A stretch of DNA of 49,281 nt from [Clostridium] aminophilum (lineage in GTDB: Bacteria > Bacillota > Clostridia > Lachnospirales > Lachnospiraceae). Position 1 is the stretch's first letter. Each line of letters starts with the position of its first letter. The notes under the pieces are model-generated. The model was not told where the DNA came from. It searched no databases and saw nothing but the letters and a program-made list of their open reading frames with translations. Below are positions 23,857-34,512 of the stretch, one piece after another. The stretch spans positions 1 through 49,281 of the forward strand of contig NZ_FOIL01000020.1 of assembly GCF_900101295.1 (NCBI RefSeq), read 5' to 3'. The position numbers were made by a program, and so were the translations under genes.

Positions 23857-25992
23857 GTGAAGATACCGGTTATGATTCAGATGCAGAACGGTGAAAATGC
23901 GGCAACCGCTTTGTGTATGATGCTGGGATATTTCGGGCATTTTGTTCCGATTTGTGACATGCGGGAAGTTTGCGTGTCTTCCCGGAACGGGTCCAGCCCG
24001 CAGCAGATCGCCGACGCGGCTCTTGTCTATGGATTGGAGACAGAAATCCGGAACATGACGATCCTGGAGCTGCGAAATCAGGAGTTTCCGGTTATGGTCC
24101 GGTGGAAAAGGCGTTATTACTGTCTGATCGAATCGATCCGGGGAGATCTGGTCCGTATCGTCGATCCGGCCCGGGGGACGTACGGAATCCGGCTGGAAAA
24201 GTTTGAACAGCTTTTTTCCGGAACCGTGCTGGTATTCCGGAAGACGAAGGAATTTCAGGCCGGTGGAAGAAGAGAAACGCTGTTCAGCCAGATCAGCAGC
24301 CGGCTGAAAACGCTCCGTGGGCCGATGGCCGTGATGCTGGTCTATACCGCCGGATGTATTGCACTGAACGTTTTTATGATGAATCTGGAAAAACAGATTC
24401 TGGACCGGCACATGGGCAGCAGAACGGCGGTGGTTTCGGATGGCGCAGAGGGGCTGATCCGGTATTATGCGGCGGCCATGGTACTCTATGTGATGTTCAG
24501 TATTCTCAAAACCCGTCATGTCGACCGGTCCAGCCGGAAGGCTTCCGCCGTTTCCGGGATCCGCCTGTTCAAAAATATTTTCCGCCAGCCGCTCCGTTTT
24601 TTTGAGGAACACAGTGCCTATGATCTGATCTCGAGAATGGAGAACAATATCACATTGGACAACTCGATTCTGAAAGCCGTGGTTCCGAGAAGCATCGATA
24701 TGATGATGTCGATCGTCTATCTCATATATCTGTTCCGCTATCAACCGTTTATTGCCGGAATCTGTGCGCTTCTTGTGGCGGGATCGGTCTTTTCGAGCAC
24801 GCTGGTTCAGAATAAGAGGGCGATTGCGTCCAGAAGCATGGTCACGAACGGGAACTCCGTCAATGCATCACTGCTGAACGGGATGAATATGATTGACACG
24901 ATTCAGGCGTCCGGGGCGGAGCACTCGTTTTACAATATGTGGTACCGGTCGCAGTACCGTTATCAGAAAAACCGTATGGTTCAGTTCCGGTATTCTGCTG
25001 TGTCCAATTTGATCAGCATGCTCTCCCAGAACCTTCTTCAGGCTGTATTACTCTTTATGGGGGCGTATTTTGTGGTTCACGGAAACATTACCCTTGGCGG
25101 GATGTCGCTGTTTCAGGGAATTTTAGGAAACATGATCACATCGGTCAACCGCTGTGTGGGTTCGGTCGATATGCTTCAGACCATGCGGACCAATATTGAG
25201 CGGATCGATGACATCAACAGCCGGGCGACAAGACCCCGCCTGTCCCCGCGGACGGATACGATGGAAAATGTCGATAAACTCGAGGGCGGACTTTCGGCGA
25301 GGGATATCTGTTACCGTTATCATGCCGGGGACCGGCTGGCACTGGATCATGTCAGCATTGAGGTTCGTCCGGGGCAAATGGTGGCGATTGTCGGGGAGAG
25401 CGGGTGCGGAAAAAGCACCCTCATCAAAGTTCTGTCAGACCTCTATCAGCCCGAGTCCGGCGAGATTTTCTATTCAGGCCGACGCCGGGAGGAGATTCCG
25501 GACGAAGTTTTTTATTCCTCTGTGTCCGGCGTGGATCAGGAAACGATGATGTTTGAGGATTCCGTCTATAACAATATCAAGATGTGGGACAGTACCATTC
25601 AGGATTATGAAGTGATTCTGGCGGCGAGAGATGCTCAGATTCATGAACGGATCAGCCGGGAAAAGAAGAATTACAGCGTCCGGATGAAAGAAAACGGACG
25701 GAATTTCTCCGGAGGGGAACTCCAGCGGATCGAGCTGGCGAGAGCGCTGGCGCATGAGCCGACAATGCTTTTTCTGGATGAGTTTACATCCGCGCTGGAT
25801 GCGCGTACAGAGGACAGGGCGATGAAAGCGCTTCGGGAAAAGGGAACCACCTGCGTGATTGTAGCGCACCGGCTTTCCACCATCGTGGACTGTGACCGGA
25901 TCTATGTGATGGAACACGGCCGGATCGTGCAGCAGGGAACACATGAGGAACTGTACGCGCAGGAAGGTCTTTACAGAACGTTAATCGGATAA
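23857..25992 (+). CDS. NHLM/bacteriocin-type ABC exporter with degenerate C39 peptidase domain
   Basis: A 711-residue half-transporter. Residues 1 to about 135 align by pattern with C39 leader peptidase domains (IPVMIQMQNGENAATAL, MMLGYFG, then DPARGTYGI), but the catalytic Cys of the usual ECGAASL is Asn14, and the catalytic His of the usual HF motif is replaced by Tyr (Y87/Y88). Only the Asp of DPARG (D103) remains. A six-helix transmembrane region spans about 160-440. The ATPase has Walker A GESGCGKST (513-521), signature SGGELQR and Walker B MLFLDEFTSALD. The start is GTG 23857, with GGAGG at 23839-23843. It is followed 10 bases later by a second exporter gene. By analogy with HlyB-type C39-like domains it may bind but not cut its cargo. 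Confidence 0.85.
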   Translation: MKIPVMIQMQNGENAATALCMMLGYFGHFVPICDMREVCVSSRNGSSPQQIADAALVYGLETEIRNMTILELRNQEFPVMVRWKRRYYCLIESIRGDLVRIVDPARGTYGIRLEKFEQLFSGTVLVFRKTKEFQAGGRRETLFSQISSRLKTLRGPMAVMLVYTAGCIALNVFMMNLEKQILDRHMGSRTAVVSDGAEGLIRYYAAAMVLYVMFSILKTRHVDRSSRKASAVSGIRLFKNIFRQPLRFFEEHSAYDLISRMENNITLDNSILKAVVPRSIDMMMSIVYLIYLFRYQPFIAGICALLVAGSVFSSTLVQNKRAIASRSMVTNGNSVNASLLNGMNMIDTIQASGAEHSFYNMWYRSQYRYQKNRMVQFRYSAVSNLISMLSQNLLQAVLLFMGAYFVVHGNITLGGMSLFQGILGNMITSVNRCVGSVDMLQTMRTNIERIDDINSRATRPRLSPRTDTMENVDKLEGGLSARDICYRYHAGDRLALDHVSIEVRPGQMVAIVGESGCGKSTLIKVLSDLYQPESGEIFYSGRRREEIPDEVFYSSVSGVDQETMMFEDSVYNNIKMWDSTIQDYEVILAARDAQIHERISREKKNYSVRMKENGRNFSGGELQRIELARALAHEPTMLFLDEFTSALDARTEDRAMKALREKGTTCVIVAHRLSTIVDCDRIYVMEHGRIVQQGTHEELYAQEGLYRTLIG

Positions 25993-26002
25993 GGGAATAA
26001 GA

Positions 26003-28168
26003 ATGGGGCTTTACGGAGAAATCATCAAAAAGAGGGAAGAAAACAATGCCCGGATGGAGCAGAACGCGGACGCAGCGCTTCTGCAGGACAGACCGGTCCG
26101 GCTCATTGAAGATGAGATGGAGGACGTCCAGACCACAGTGCTCTATATTCTGGGACGTTTCGGCATTGATGCAGACCGGCTGTACGGATTTCACAGTATT
26201 TCGCCGCTTCTGGACACGATGCTGGATCCGCTGGGGATGATGTACGATTATTATGAAGATACGCAGGCGGTCTGCAGGAAAAAAACGGATTTTATTCTGG
26301 CTTTCCGCGCGGACAACAAAGCGGTCGCCGTCATCCCGACCGGAATGGGATACCGGTATTACTGCCCCGGTGATGCGTCGGAAGGATATGCGTCCGCCGC
26401 GTTCTGCGAAGGTCTGAAAAAGGGATGCTATATTTTTCACCGACCGCTGACCGTGCGAAAAACAATCCTGCGGACTTTTTGCGTCCATGCCATATACAGT
26501 CTGAGACTGTCGGATGTTGCCCGGCTTGCTCTGGCAACCGGTCTGTCCGCCGCGCTGGGCCTGGGGATTCCGGCGGTCAGCAGGTATATTTATCAGAACT
26601 ACATTCCGTCAGAGCATTCTGCCGGCGGTTTTGCCATCGCGGTTTTCATCTACCTTCTGGTTGTTCTGATCCGTGCACTGATCACGACGGTCAAGACGCT
26701 GCTGCTCTCGGAAACCAAGATCCGTGCGTCGATTGAGGTCGAATCCAGTGTCATGGCAAAGCTTCTTCATTTGCCATATGCCTTTTTTAAAGATACCTCT
26801 GCCGGAAAGATATCGCGCAGAATTAACAGCTGCAACCGCCTGTCGGACATTATTCTGGACATCATTATGGATGTCCTGCTGAATCTCAGTTTTTCCGCGG
26901 CCTATCTGGTCCAGCTGCATTCTTTCAGCGCGGATATGTTCGGGCCGGCGATGATAATGCTTTCCGCGTACATCCTGTTATCTGTGCTCAGTGCATGGAT
27001 GAACATGAGAAAGGAAGCCCGTCTTCTGGATCTGGACATGGAGTATACGGATTTTCTGTTTTCGGCCATCAGGGGAATTCAGAAGATCAAGGGCCTGGGC
27101 GCCGGTGTTTTCGTCTATGCCAGATGGGCAGAAATGTACCGAAAGCGGTTGGCGCTTACCTACCGGCAGCCGTTTCTTCTGAAATACAGCAATGAAATCA
27201 TGGCCGGAATCAGGCTTCTGACCACGATGGTTTTTCTCATGGCGGCGCTGAATGCAGGTTTGCGCAATACCCAGTATCTTACCTTTCTATCGTCATTCGC
27301 ACTGATTATGACGGTAGTCGACCGGATCACGGATATTATGAAAAATATGTTCCTGACCGTTCTTTTATGCAGGAACATCGCGCCGATCCTTGAAATGCCG
27401 GCTGAAGAGACGGAGAGCCTGGAATATGTGCGGAGTCTTCAGGGAAATATCCGACTGGAAGATGTCACATTTTCCTATGAAAAGGGAAGCCGGCCCTGTC
27501 TGGACGGGTTTTCCGCCGAGATAAAAAGCGGAGAAAAACTGGCCATTGTAGGGGAGAGCGGATGCGGGAAAAGCACACTTCTGAAGATTCTTCTCGGACT
27601 GGAAAAACCGGATTCCGGAAATGTTTTTTACGATGAGAAATCGATCAGCGGTCTGAATCAGAAATCGCTCAGGAAATGCATCGGATCTGTTTTTCAGTTC
27701 AGCCGTCTGTTTCCGGGAACCATTGCGGAAAACATTGCGTTCGGAAAAGAGGAATATGCGGACATGGGGCAGATCTGGGCGGCTGCGGATGCTGCGGTCA
27801 TCGGAGATGATATCCGGTCACTGCCGCTTCAGATGAATACGGAGATTTCGGAATCCAACTCGGGAGGTTTTTCCGGCGGACAGCGTCAGAGACTTCTTCT
27901 GGCGCGGGCTTTTCTGGCAAATCCCAGAATTCTTTTGCTGGATGAGGCAACTTCCGCGCTGGACAATGAAAGCCAGCGGGCGGTACTGGAGCATGTTCGC
28001 CGGATGAAAGCAACGGTGATCATGGTGGCGCACCGCCTTTCTACCGTGGAACAGTTTGACCGGATTATCATGATTGAAAATGGAAAGATTGCGGAAGAGG
28101 GCAAATATTCTGAATTAATGGAGCGAAACGGAAAATTCGCAGAGCTTGTGCGCAGGCAGCTTTTGTGA
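26003..28168 (+). CDS. NHLM/bacteriocin-type ABC exporter, second subunit
   Basis: A 721-residue half-transporter resembling the second ABC protein of NHLM-type peptide export systems. Residues 1 to about 155 are a soluble N-terminal region without a peptidase motif. A six-helix membrane domain follows (about 165-440). The ATPase carries Walker A GESGCGKST (517-525), signature SGGQRQRLLLARAF, Walker B ILLLDEATSALD and switch His in MVAHRLS. It is expected to form a heterodimer with the preceding gene product, because both are co-transcribed and similar in size. No HlyD-like adaptor, peptide-modifying enzyme or precursor peptide gene is adjacent. A strong terminator follows. Confidence 0.86.
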   Translation: MGLYGEIIKKREENNARMEQNADAALLQDRPVRLIEDEMEDVQTTVLYILGRFGIDADRLYGFHSISPLLDTMLDPLGMMYDYYEDTQAVCRKKTDFILAFRADNKAVAVIPTGMGYRYYCPGDASEGYASAAFCEGLKKGCYIFHRPLTVRKTILRTFCVHAIYSLRLSDVARLALATGLSAALGLGIPAVSRYIYQNYIPSEHSAGGFAIAVFIYLLVVLIRALITTVKTLLLSETKIRASIEVESSVMAKLLHLPYAFFKDTSAGKISRRINSCNRLSDIILDIIMDVLLNLSFSAAYLVQLHSFSADMFGPAMIMLSAYILLSVLSAWMNMRKEARLLDLDMEYTDFLFSAIRGIQKIKGLGAGVFVYARWAEMYRKRLALTYRQPFLLKYSNEIMAGIRLLTTMVFLMAALNAGLRNTQYLTFLSSFALIMTVVDRITDIMKNMFLTVLLCRNIAPILEMPAEETESLEYVRSLQGNIRLEDVTFSYEKGSRPCLDGFSAEIKSGEKLAIVGESGCGKSTLLKILLGLEKPDSGNVFYDEKSISGLNQKSLRKCIGSVFQFSRLFPGTIAENIAFGKEEYADMGQIWAAADAAVIGDDIRSLPLQMNTEISESNSGGFSGGQRQRLLLARAFLANPRILLLDEATSALDNESQRAVLEHVRRMKATVIMVAHRLSTVEQFDRIIMIENGKIAEEGKYSELMERNGKFAELVRRQLL

Positions 28169-28203
28169 TACGTCCCTGCATAAATGAAAGAAGACATATC
28201 GAA

Positions 28204-28257
28204 AAAGGTGCTGTCGCACTGGTTGATTGATCAATCAACGAATGTGACAGCACCTTT
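28204..28257. terminator. Bidirectional terminator between the exporter operon and the 3D-domain gene
   Basis: AAAGGTGCTGTC (28204-28215) pairs with GACAGCACCTTT (28246-28257); inside it TTGATTGATCAATCAA (28223-28238) is a perfect palindrome. The element lies between two convergent genes and could end transcription from both sides. Confidence 0.85.
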
Positions 28258-28313
28258 CAAAGCTTTTATCAATTTTCATCCTATCAGTATTGAAATTCAG
28301 AATGATCAGTTCG

Positions 28314-28787
28314 TTACGGCAAGCGGTACACGGATACAGTGCGAACGCCGTAGTTATAGCACTCGCGGTTGGTGTTGAAGAAGATGTCCAGCTTGTTTCC
28401 GCGGATGGCGGATCCGGTGTCTTCCACGGTGTATACAGTTCCATCGATCAGAAGCTTTGTTCCCATCGGGAACACATTGCGGTCTGCTGCGATTGTGTGA
28501 TTTGCCTTTGCATAGACACCGCTTGCGGTGAGACTGGATCCATACTCCTCAGCACTGTAAGCGCTTGCACGGAATTCTCCGGCATAGGATGCGATGGTGC
28601 CGTCCGGCGCCTGCATGATCAGCGGGTGTCCTGCTTCATCTGTTGTCTGCTGTATTTCCGACTGAATGTCCTTCTGTTCCGCCTGAAGAGCGGGACCGGT
28701 GGCAGCTTCCGCTGCGAAGGAGGTAAATGTCGAAGCGGCCGCGATAAAACATGCGGTCACAGCAGTGATCATCTGTGAATTCTTCAT
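28314..28787 (-). CDS. Secreted 3D-domain protein
   Basis: A 157-residue exported protein. Residues 1-26 are a signal peptide (KNSQ, hydrophobic core AVTACFIAAAS, AEAA near the cleavage site). After a Gln/Glu-rich spacer, residues about 68-157 form a 3D domain, named for three conserved Asp: AADRNVFPMGTKLLI, YTVEDTG and KLDIFF. The fold is shared with the catalytic core of MltA-type lytic transglycosylases and is found in YabE, YocH and resuscitation-promoting-like factors that cut peptidoglycan. No LysM or G5 domain is attached. It is transcribed alone, away from hrcA, from a strong promoter at 28914-28941. The small size suggests a minimal cell-wall hydrolase; activity is inferred. Confidence 0.88.
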   Translation of the reverse strand: MKNSQMITAVTACFIAAASTFTSFAAEAATGPALQAEQKDIQSEIQQTTDEAGHPLIMQAPDGTIASYAGEFRASAYSAEEYGSSLTASGVYAKANHTIAADRNVFPMGTKLLIDGTVYTVEDTGSAIRGNKLDIFFNTNRECYNYGVRTVSVYRLP

Positions 28788-28913
28788 AAAACCTCACTTT
28801 TGGGCTGGCAGTAAAGATATCGTTCGGGTCGTTGTGTTGGTGTTAGGAGATGATTGTGAAAAATCAAATTTTCCTGTCATATCTTTAATGTCAGATTTTG
28901 CAGTTTCGTGTTC
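28788..28913 (-). promoter_or_regulatory. Leader of the 3D-domain gene with a long-range inverted repeat
   Basis: TAAAGATAT at 28812-28820 and ATATCTTTA at 28879-28887 are perfect 9-base complements about 58 bases apart, within the predicted 120-nt leader. No ydaO (c-di-AMP) riboswitch motif, common before such genes in other Firmicutes, was recognised. Confidence 0.4.
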
Positions 28914-28941
28914 ATTATATTACAGAAATGTTAAATGTCAA
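28914..28941 (-). promoter_or_regulatory. Sigma-A promoter of the 3D-domain gene
   Basis: On the minus strand, TTGACA (complement of 28936-28941), a 16-base spacer and TATAAT (complement of 28914-28919). Both hexamers match the consensus completely. Confidence 0.8.
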
Positions 28942-29071
28942 GCCCGGTGGAGAAGAAAGGGCCCGGAAACCGCGGTTTTAGGCCATCTTGTGGTGGAAGA
29001 CCGTCAAAAAAGCCTATCTTGCGGTGACGAAAATGCAGACAGGAATCAGCGGCAGAATCCGGAAAAATCTA

Positions 29072-29100
29072 TTGACAAAGACTTTCCGCCGCACTATATT
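29072..29100 (+). promoter_or_regulatory. Sigma-A promoter of the hrcA-dnaK locus
   Basis: TTGACA at 29072-29077, a 17-base spacer, TATATT at 29095-29100. The predicted start near 29107 puts the CIRCE operator directly downstream. Confidence 0.85.
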
Positions 29101-29114
29101 ATGAACTGTAGATA

Positions 29115-29141
29115 TTAGCACTCCACAAAAATGAGTGCTAA
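29115..29141 (+). promoter_or_regulatory. CIRCE operator (HrcA binding site)
   Basis: TTAGCACTC, nine bases, GAGTGCTAA: an exact match to the CIRCE consensus. It lies between the promoter and the hrcA start, so HrcA represses its own operon. CIRCE also forms a hairpin at the mRNA 5' end. No second copy was seen in the window. Confidence 0.97.
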
Positions 29142-29168
29142 CAAATTACAGACAGGGAGGAGCAGCGA

Positions 29169-30290
29169 ATGGAACTGGATGCGAGAAAGATCACGATTCT
29201 GAAGACGATAATCCAGACCTACCTTGAGACGGGAGAACCGGTCGGTTCCCGCACGATCTCAAGAAGTTCCGACCTCAAGCTGAGCAGTGCGACGATCCGA
29301 AACGAGATGTCGGATCTGGAGCAGATGGGTTACATCCTTCAGCCGCACACCTCATCCGGACGGATCCCTTCCGATAAGGGATACCGCTTCTATGTCGATG
29401 AGATCGTGAAAGAGAAAGATGCCGCCCTGAAAGAGAGAGACGCCGAGAAGGCGGAACTCGCAGAGGTGACGGAAGAGAAACAGTCCGAAAACAGCCTCAT
29501 GATCAGCCGGGTGGACCGACTGGAAGATCTGCTGAAGCAGATGGCAAGGATCCTTGCGGTGAGTACCAACTACGCGGCAATGATCAGCGGTCCGCAGTAC
29601 AACCGGACAAAACTGAAATTTGTCCAGCTTTCCAGAGTGGAAACCGGCAAGCTCCTGATTGTAACCGTCCTCGAGGGGAACATCATCAAGAACTCGATGG
29701 TGGATACCGCAGAGACGCTGGATGATCAGGAACTGCTGAATCTCAATATTCTTCTGAACAACAATCTGACCGGCCTTACGATGGAGCAGATCAATCTGGA
29801 TGTCATCTCCAAGATGAAACAGCAGGCTGGAGAACAGCGTGAGGTGGTCGACATGGTCCTGAATGAGATTGCGGAGGCGATCCGGACCAACGAGGAAGAC
29901 CTGAACATTTATACCGAAGGTGCGACGAACATCTTCAAGTATCCGGAGCTGTCCGACCGCCAGCAGGCCAGTGAACTCCTTCATACCTTTGAAAAGAAGG
30001 ATGAACTCAAAGAGTTCCTTGCCGAGAGCGCGGCCATGGAAGAAGCGGCTTCCGAAGGTAAGAAGAATGGAATTCAGGTCTATATCGGTCAGGAGAATCA
30101 GGTACAGTCCATGAAAGACTGCAGCGTCGTTACCGCAAATTATGATTTGGGCAACGGATTGCGCGGAACGGTCGGCATTGTCGGGCCGAAGCGAATGGAT
30201 TATGAGAAGGTCGTGGGAACCCTGCGGACGCTCATGAGCCAGCTGCAGAATACGTTCAATGACAAAAAGAACGGCAGTGGAACGGGCTGA
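29169..30290 (+). CDS. hrcA: Heat-inducible transcription repressor HrcA
   Basis: A 373-residue repressor of class I heat-shock genes. The N-terminal winged helix is clear (MELDARKITILKTIIQTYLETGEPV, cut here to its key parts: ILK.II..YLETGEPVGSRTIS, then LSSATIRNEMSDLEQMGYI and PHTSSGRIPSDKGYRFYVD). A GAF-like dimerisation region and a C-terminal segment with GIVGPKRMDYEKVV follow, as usual in the family. Length is slightly above the typical 340-350, due to a charged insert near residues 80-105. GGGAGG precedes the ATG. It binds the CIRCE site 28 bases upstream and is expected to need GroE for activity. grpE follows after 29 bases. Confidence 0.96.
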   Translation: MELDARKITILKTIIQTYLETGEPVGSRTISRSSDLKLSSATIRNEMSDLEQMGYILQPHTSSGRIPSDKGYRFYVDEIVKEKDAALKERDAEKAELAEVTEEKQSENSLMISRVDRLEDLLKQMARILAVSTNYAAMISGPQYNRTKLKFVQLSRVETGKLLIVTVLEGNIIKNSMVDTAETLDDQELLNLNILLNNNLTGLTMEQINLDVISKMKQQAGEQREVVDMVLNEIAEAIRTNEEDLNIYTEGATNIFKYPELSDRQQASELLHTFEKKDELKEFLAESAAMEEAASEGKKNGIQVYIGQENQVQSMKDCSVVTANYDLGNGLRGTVGIVGPKRMDYEKVVGTLRTLMSQLQNTFNDKKNGSGTG

Positions 30291-30319
30291 AACATTTCAA
30301 CAGAAAGGTGTGCTGAGAA

Positions 30320-31000
30320 GTGAAAAATGAAGAAATGAAAGAAAATCTGAATGCTGAAGAGTTTGCTGAACATGCTGAGGAAGCGGAGACAACCGGAAAT
30401 GTCGACGCTGGAGCTGCGGAAGCAGGCGAGAAGCAGGAGGAGCCCGAACAGGAAATGAATTCCGGAGAGGAAGAAAAATGTGATGCGGAGTGCTGTCCGG
30501 AGGACGGCGCAGCCGCAGATGAAGATAAAAAAGGCTTCCGGTTCTTTAAGAAGGACAAAAAGGATGAGAAAGACGAGAAAATCGCCGAACTCACCGACCG
30601 TCTTCAGAGAACGATGGCGGAGTTTGACAACTTCCGCAAACGCACCGAGAAGGAAAAAGCGCAGATGTTTGACATGGGTTCAAAGAGCGTGATTGAAAAA
30701 ATTCTTCCGGTGGTCGATAACTTTGAGAGAGCTCTCGGAAGCCTCTCCGACGAGGAAAAAGAGAGTTCGTTCGTAAAAGGCGTCGACGGTATTTATCGTC
30801 AGATTGAAAAAATGTTTGACGATATGGATGTGAAGCCGATCGAGGCACTCGGCCAGAAGTTTGACCCGAACCTTCATAACGCGGTTATGACCGATGAGGA
30901 GAGCGATGCCGAGGAGGATACCATAACCATGGATCTGCAGAAGGGATATACCTTCAAGGGTCAGGTGGTAAGACACTCGATGGTGAAGGTGAAGAAATAA
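30320..31000 (+). CDS. grpE: Nucleotide exchange factor GrpE
   Basis: A 226-residue GrpE, which releases ADP from DnaK. The first 75 residues are an acidic low-complexity tail (Glu, Ala), common in clostridial GrpE. The conserved part includes EFDNFRKRTEKEK, LPVVDNFERAL, GVDGIYRQIEKMFDDMDVKPIEALGQKFDPNLHNAVM and the C-terminal LQKGYTFKGQVVRHSMVKV. The start is probably GTG 30320, with AAAGG upstream; an in-frame ATG five codons later is the alternative. It sits between hrcA and dnaK in the CIRCE-controlled locus. Confidence 0.95.
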   Translation: MKNEEMKENLNAEEFAEHAEEAETTGNVDAGAAEAGEKQEEPEQEMNSGEEEKCDAECCPEDGAAADEDKKGFRFFKKDKKDEKDEKIAELTDRLQRTMAEFDNFRKRTEKEKAQMFDMGSKSVIEKILPVVDNFERALGSLSDEEKESSFVKGVDGIYRQIEKMFDDMDVKPIEALGQKFDPNLHNAVMTDEESDAEEDTITMDLQKGYTFKGQVVRHSMVKVKK

Positions 31001-31044
31001 TTTTCACCGGAACGGATGCCGGGAATGTCCGGCAAAAAAACTGA

Positions 31045-32979
<1,935 letters not shown>

Positions 32980-33071
32980 TAAAAAAACGGTGCGGGTTCC
33001 GTCAGAACACATAGAGAGAACCGGCACGAAAAGGTCGGGTTTGATGATCTGATGAAATAGCACTTTGAGCG

Positions 33072-33105
33072 TGATGGGGATCGGGCTTCGGCCTGAGCCC
33101 CATCA
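33072..33105 (+). other. Stable UUCG-capped hairpin between dnaK and dnaJ
   Basis: TGATGGGGATCGGGC, loop TTCG, GCCTGAGCCCCATCA: 15 positions pair with one mismatch and one G-T wobble. No T-run follows, so it is not a normal intrinsic terminator. It could stabilise the dnaK 3' end or mark a processing site that lowers dnaJ relative to dnaK. Confidence 0.6.
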
Positions 33106-33229
33106 TGTGTGCCATAAAGACATTGAATTCGTAGCAGGAATGCCGCTTGCGGGATATCCTGGCAAAACATACCCGAGGAGAAGCGGGCACAGAAAGACCG
33201 GATACGGCATTTCTGACTGGAGGAATAAC

Positions 33230-34369
33230 ATGGCAGAGTCCAAAAGAGATTATTATGAAGTGTTAGGCGTTTCCAAGGACGCGGATGATGCGGCGCTGAA
33301 GAAAGCCTATCGTAAACTGGCAAAGAAATACCATCCGGATGCCAATCCGGGCAATGAAGAGGCGGCGGAGAAGTTTAAGGAAGCGTCCGAAGCGTACAGC
33401 GTGCTGAGCGATCCGGAAAAGAGAAGACAGTATGATCAGTTCGGACCGGATGCATTCAGCCAGGGCGGTGCAGGAGCCGGCGGCTTCGGCGGATTTGATT
33501 TCAACGGTGCGGATATGGGCGATATTTTCGGCGATATCTTCGGCGATATCTTCGGCGGCGGCCGCAGATCATCCCGGAACGCCAATGCTCCGATGAAGGG
33601 GGCAAACGTTCATTCCAGCGTCCGGATTTCATTCGAGGAAGCAATTCACGGCTGCGAAAAGGAGATCAAGGTCAATCTGAAAGAGACCTGTTCGAAGTGC
33701 GGCGGAACCGGTGCAAAGCCGGGGACCAAACCGGAGACCTGCCCGAAGTGCGGCGGCCGCGGAAAGATTGTTTACACACAGCAGTCCCTGTTCGGCACCG
33801 TACAGAATGTGCAGAGCTGTCCGGAATGCGGCGGAACCGGAAAGGTGATCCGGGAGAAATGCCCGGACTGCTACGGCTCCGGATATGTATCCCGCCTGAA
33901 GACCATCAAGGTCAAGATTCCGGCCGGCATCGACAACGGAATGAAGCTTCGTGATCAGGGCAACGGCGATCCGGGCATCAACGGCGGACCGCGGGGAGAT
34001 CTCCTTGTGGAAGTAATCGTTGCACCGCATCCGATCTTCCGCAGACAGGACACCACGATCTTTTCCACCGTTCCGATTTCGTTTGCCACGGCGGCACTGG
34101 GCGGAACCATCAAGATCCGCACGGTGGACGGAGAGGAAGAGTATGAAGTGAAGGCCGGCACTCCGACGGATACGAAGATCCGCCTGAAGGGAAAAGGTGT
34201 TCCGTCACTCCGGAACCGCAACGTTCGCGGCGATCAGTACATTACTCTCGTGGTACAGGTTCCGCAGTCGCTGAACGCAAAGCAGAAGGAAGCACTGAAG
34301 GCGTTCGATGACGCGATGCATGGCATTGAGCCGGAAGAGAAGAAGAAAAAGGGATTTTTCGGGAAATAA
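33230..34369 (+). CDS. dnaJ: Chaperone DnaJ (Hsp40)
   Basis: A 379-residue class I Hsp40 co-chaperone stimulating DnaK ATPase. It has a J domain ([16 protein letters not shown] in YHPDANPG, ending RRQYDQFG), a Gly/Phe-rich region ([13 protein letters not shown] with a tandem [15 protein letters not shown]), four CxxCxGxG zinc repeats ([32 protein letters not shown]) and the C-terminal substrate domains. GGAGG before ATG 33230 decides the start; the reading frame upstream is open but has no homology. It follows dnaK after a 250-base spacer with a strong hairpin, so it may be co-transcribed with reduced output. Confidence 0.97.
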   Translation: MAESKRDYYEVLGVSKDADDAALKKAYRKLAKKYHPDANPGNEEAAEKFKEASEAYSVLSDPEKRRQYDQFGPDAFSQGGAGAGGFGGFDFNGADMGDIFGDIFGDIFGGGRRSSRNANAPMKGANVHSSVRISFEEAIHGCEKEIKVNLKETCSKCGGTGAKPGTKPETCPKCGGRGKIVYTQQSLFGTVQNVQSCPECGGTGKVIREKCPDCYGSGYVSRLKTIKVKIPAGIDNGMKLRDQGNGDPGINGGPRGDLLVEVIVAPHPIFRRQDTTIFSTVPISFATAALGGTIKIRTVDGEEEYEVKAGTPTDTKIRLKGKGVPSLRNRNVRGDQYITLVVQVPQSLNAKQKEALKAFDDAMHGIEPEEKKKKGFFGK

Positions 34370-34421
34370 TTTTCCGGCGGATTAAGAGAAGAGCATAAGA
34401 GAAAAAGAGAATCAAGGATGG

Positions 34422-34472
34422 AACAGGGCAGAAGAGACTGCAGCCGAAACGGTCTTCTTTCGCCCTGTTTTT
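34422..34472 (+). terminator. Intrinsic terminator after dnaJ
   Basis: AACAGGGC and AAGAGAC on the left pair with GTCTTCTT and GCCCTGTT on the right, followed by TTTTT. It ends the hrcA-grpE-dnaK-dnaJ locus. Confidence 0.85.
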
Positions 34473-34512
34473 GTTTCATAGGAAATTTCTTCGAAATTCC
34501 CTATGAAACAAA
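34469..34512. repeat. Repeated palindromic element, complete copy
   Basis: GTTTCATAGGAAATTTC, TTC, GAAATTCCCTATGAAAC at 34473-34509, with arms extended by flanking T and A runs. It is a near-perfect inverted repeat with one mismatch. A truncated copy is at 17919-17945. Both follow intrinsic terminators of unrelated genes, which suggests a small dispersed element. Confidence 0.75.

Noticed and set aside
22323-23860. Retron or diversity-generating retroelement around the reverse transcriptase
   Set aside because: The retron motifs NAxxH and VTG are missing, no msr/msd-like inverted repeats precede the gene, and no template/variable repeat pair with adenine-specific differences was found by eye. 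A sequence search could still change this.
28168-28313. Precursor peptide gene for the exporters
   Set aside because: Short frames here lack a ribosome-binding site and a double-Gly leader; the region is dominated by the terminator hairpin.
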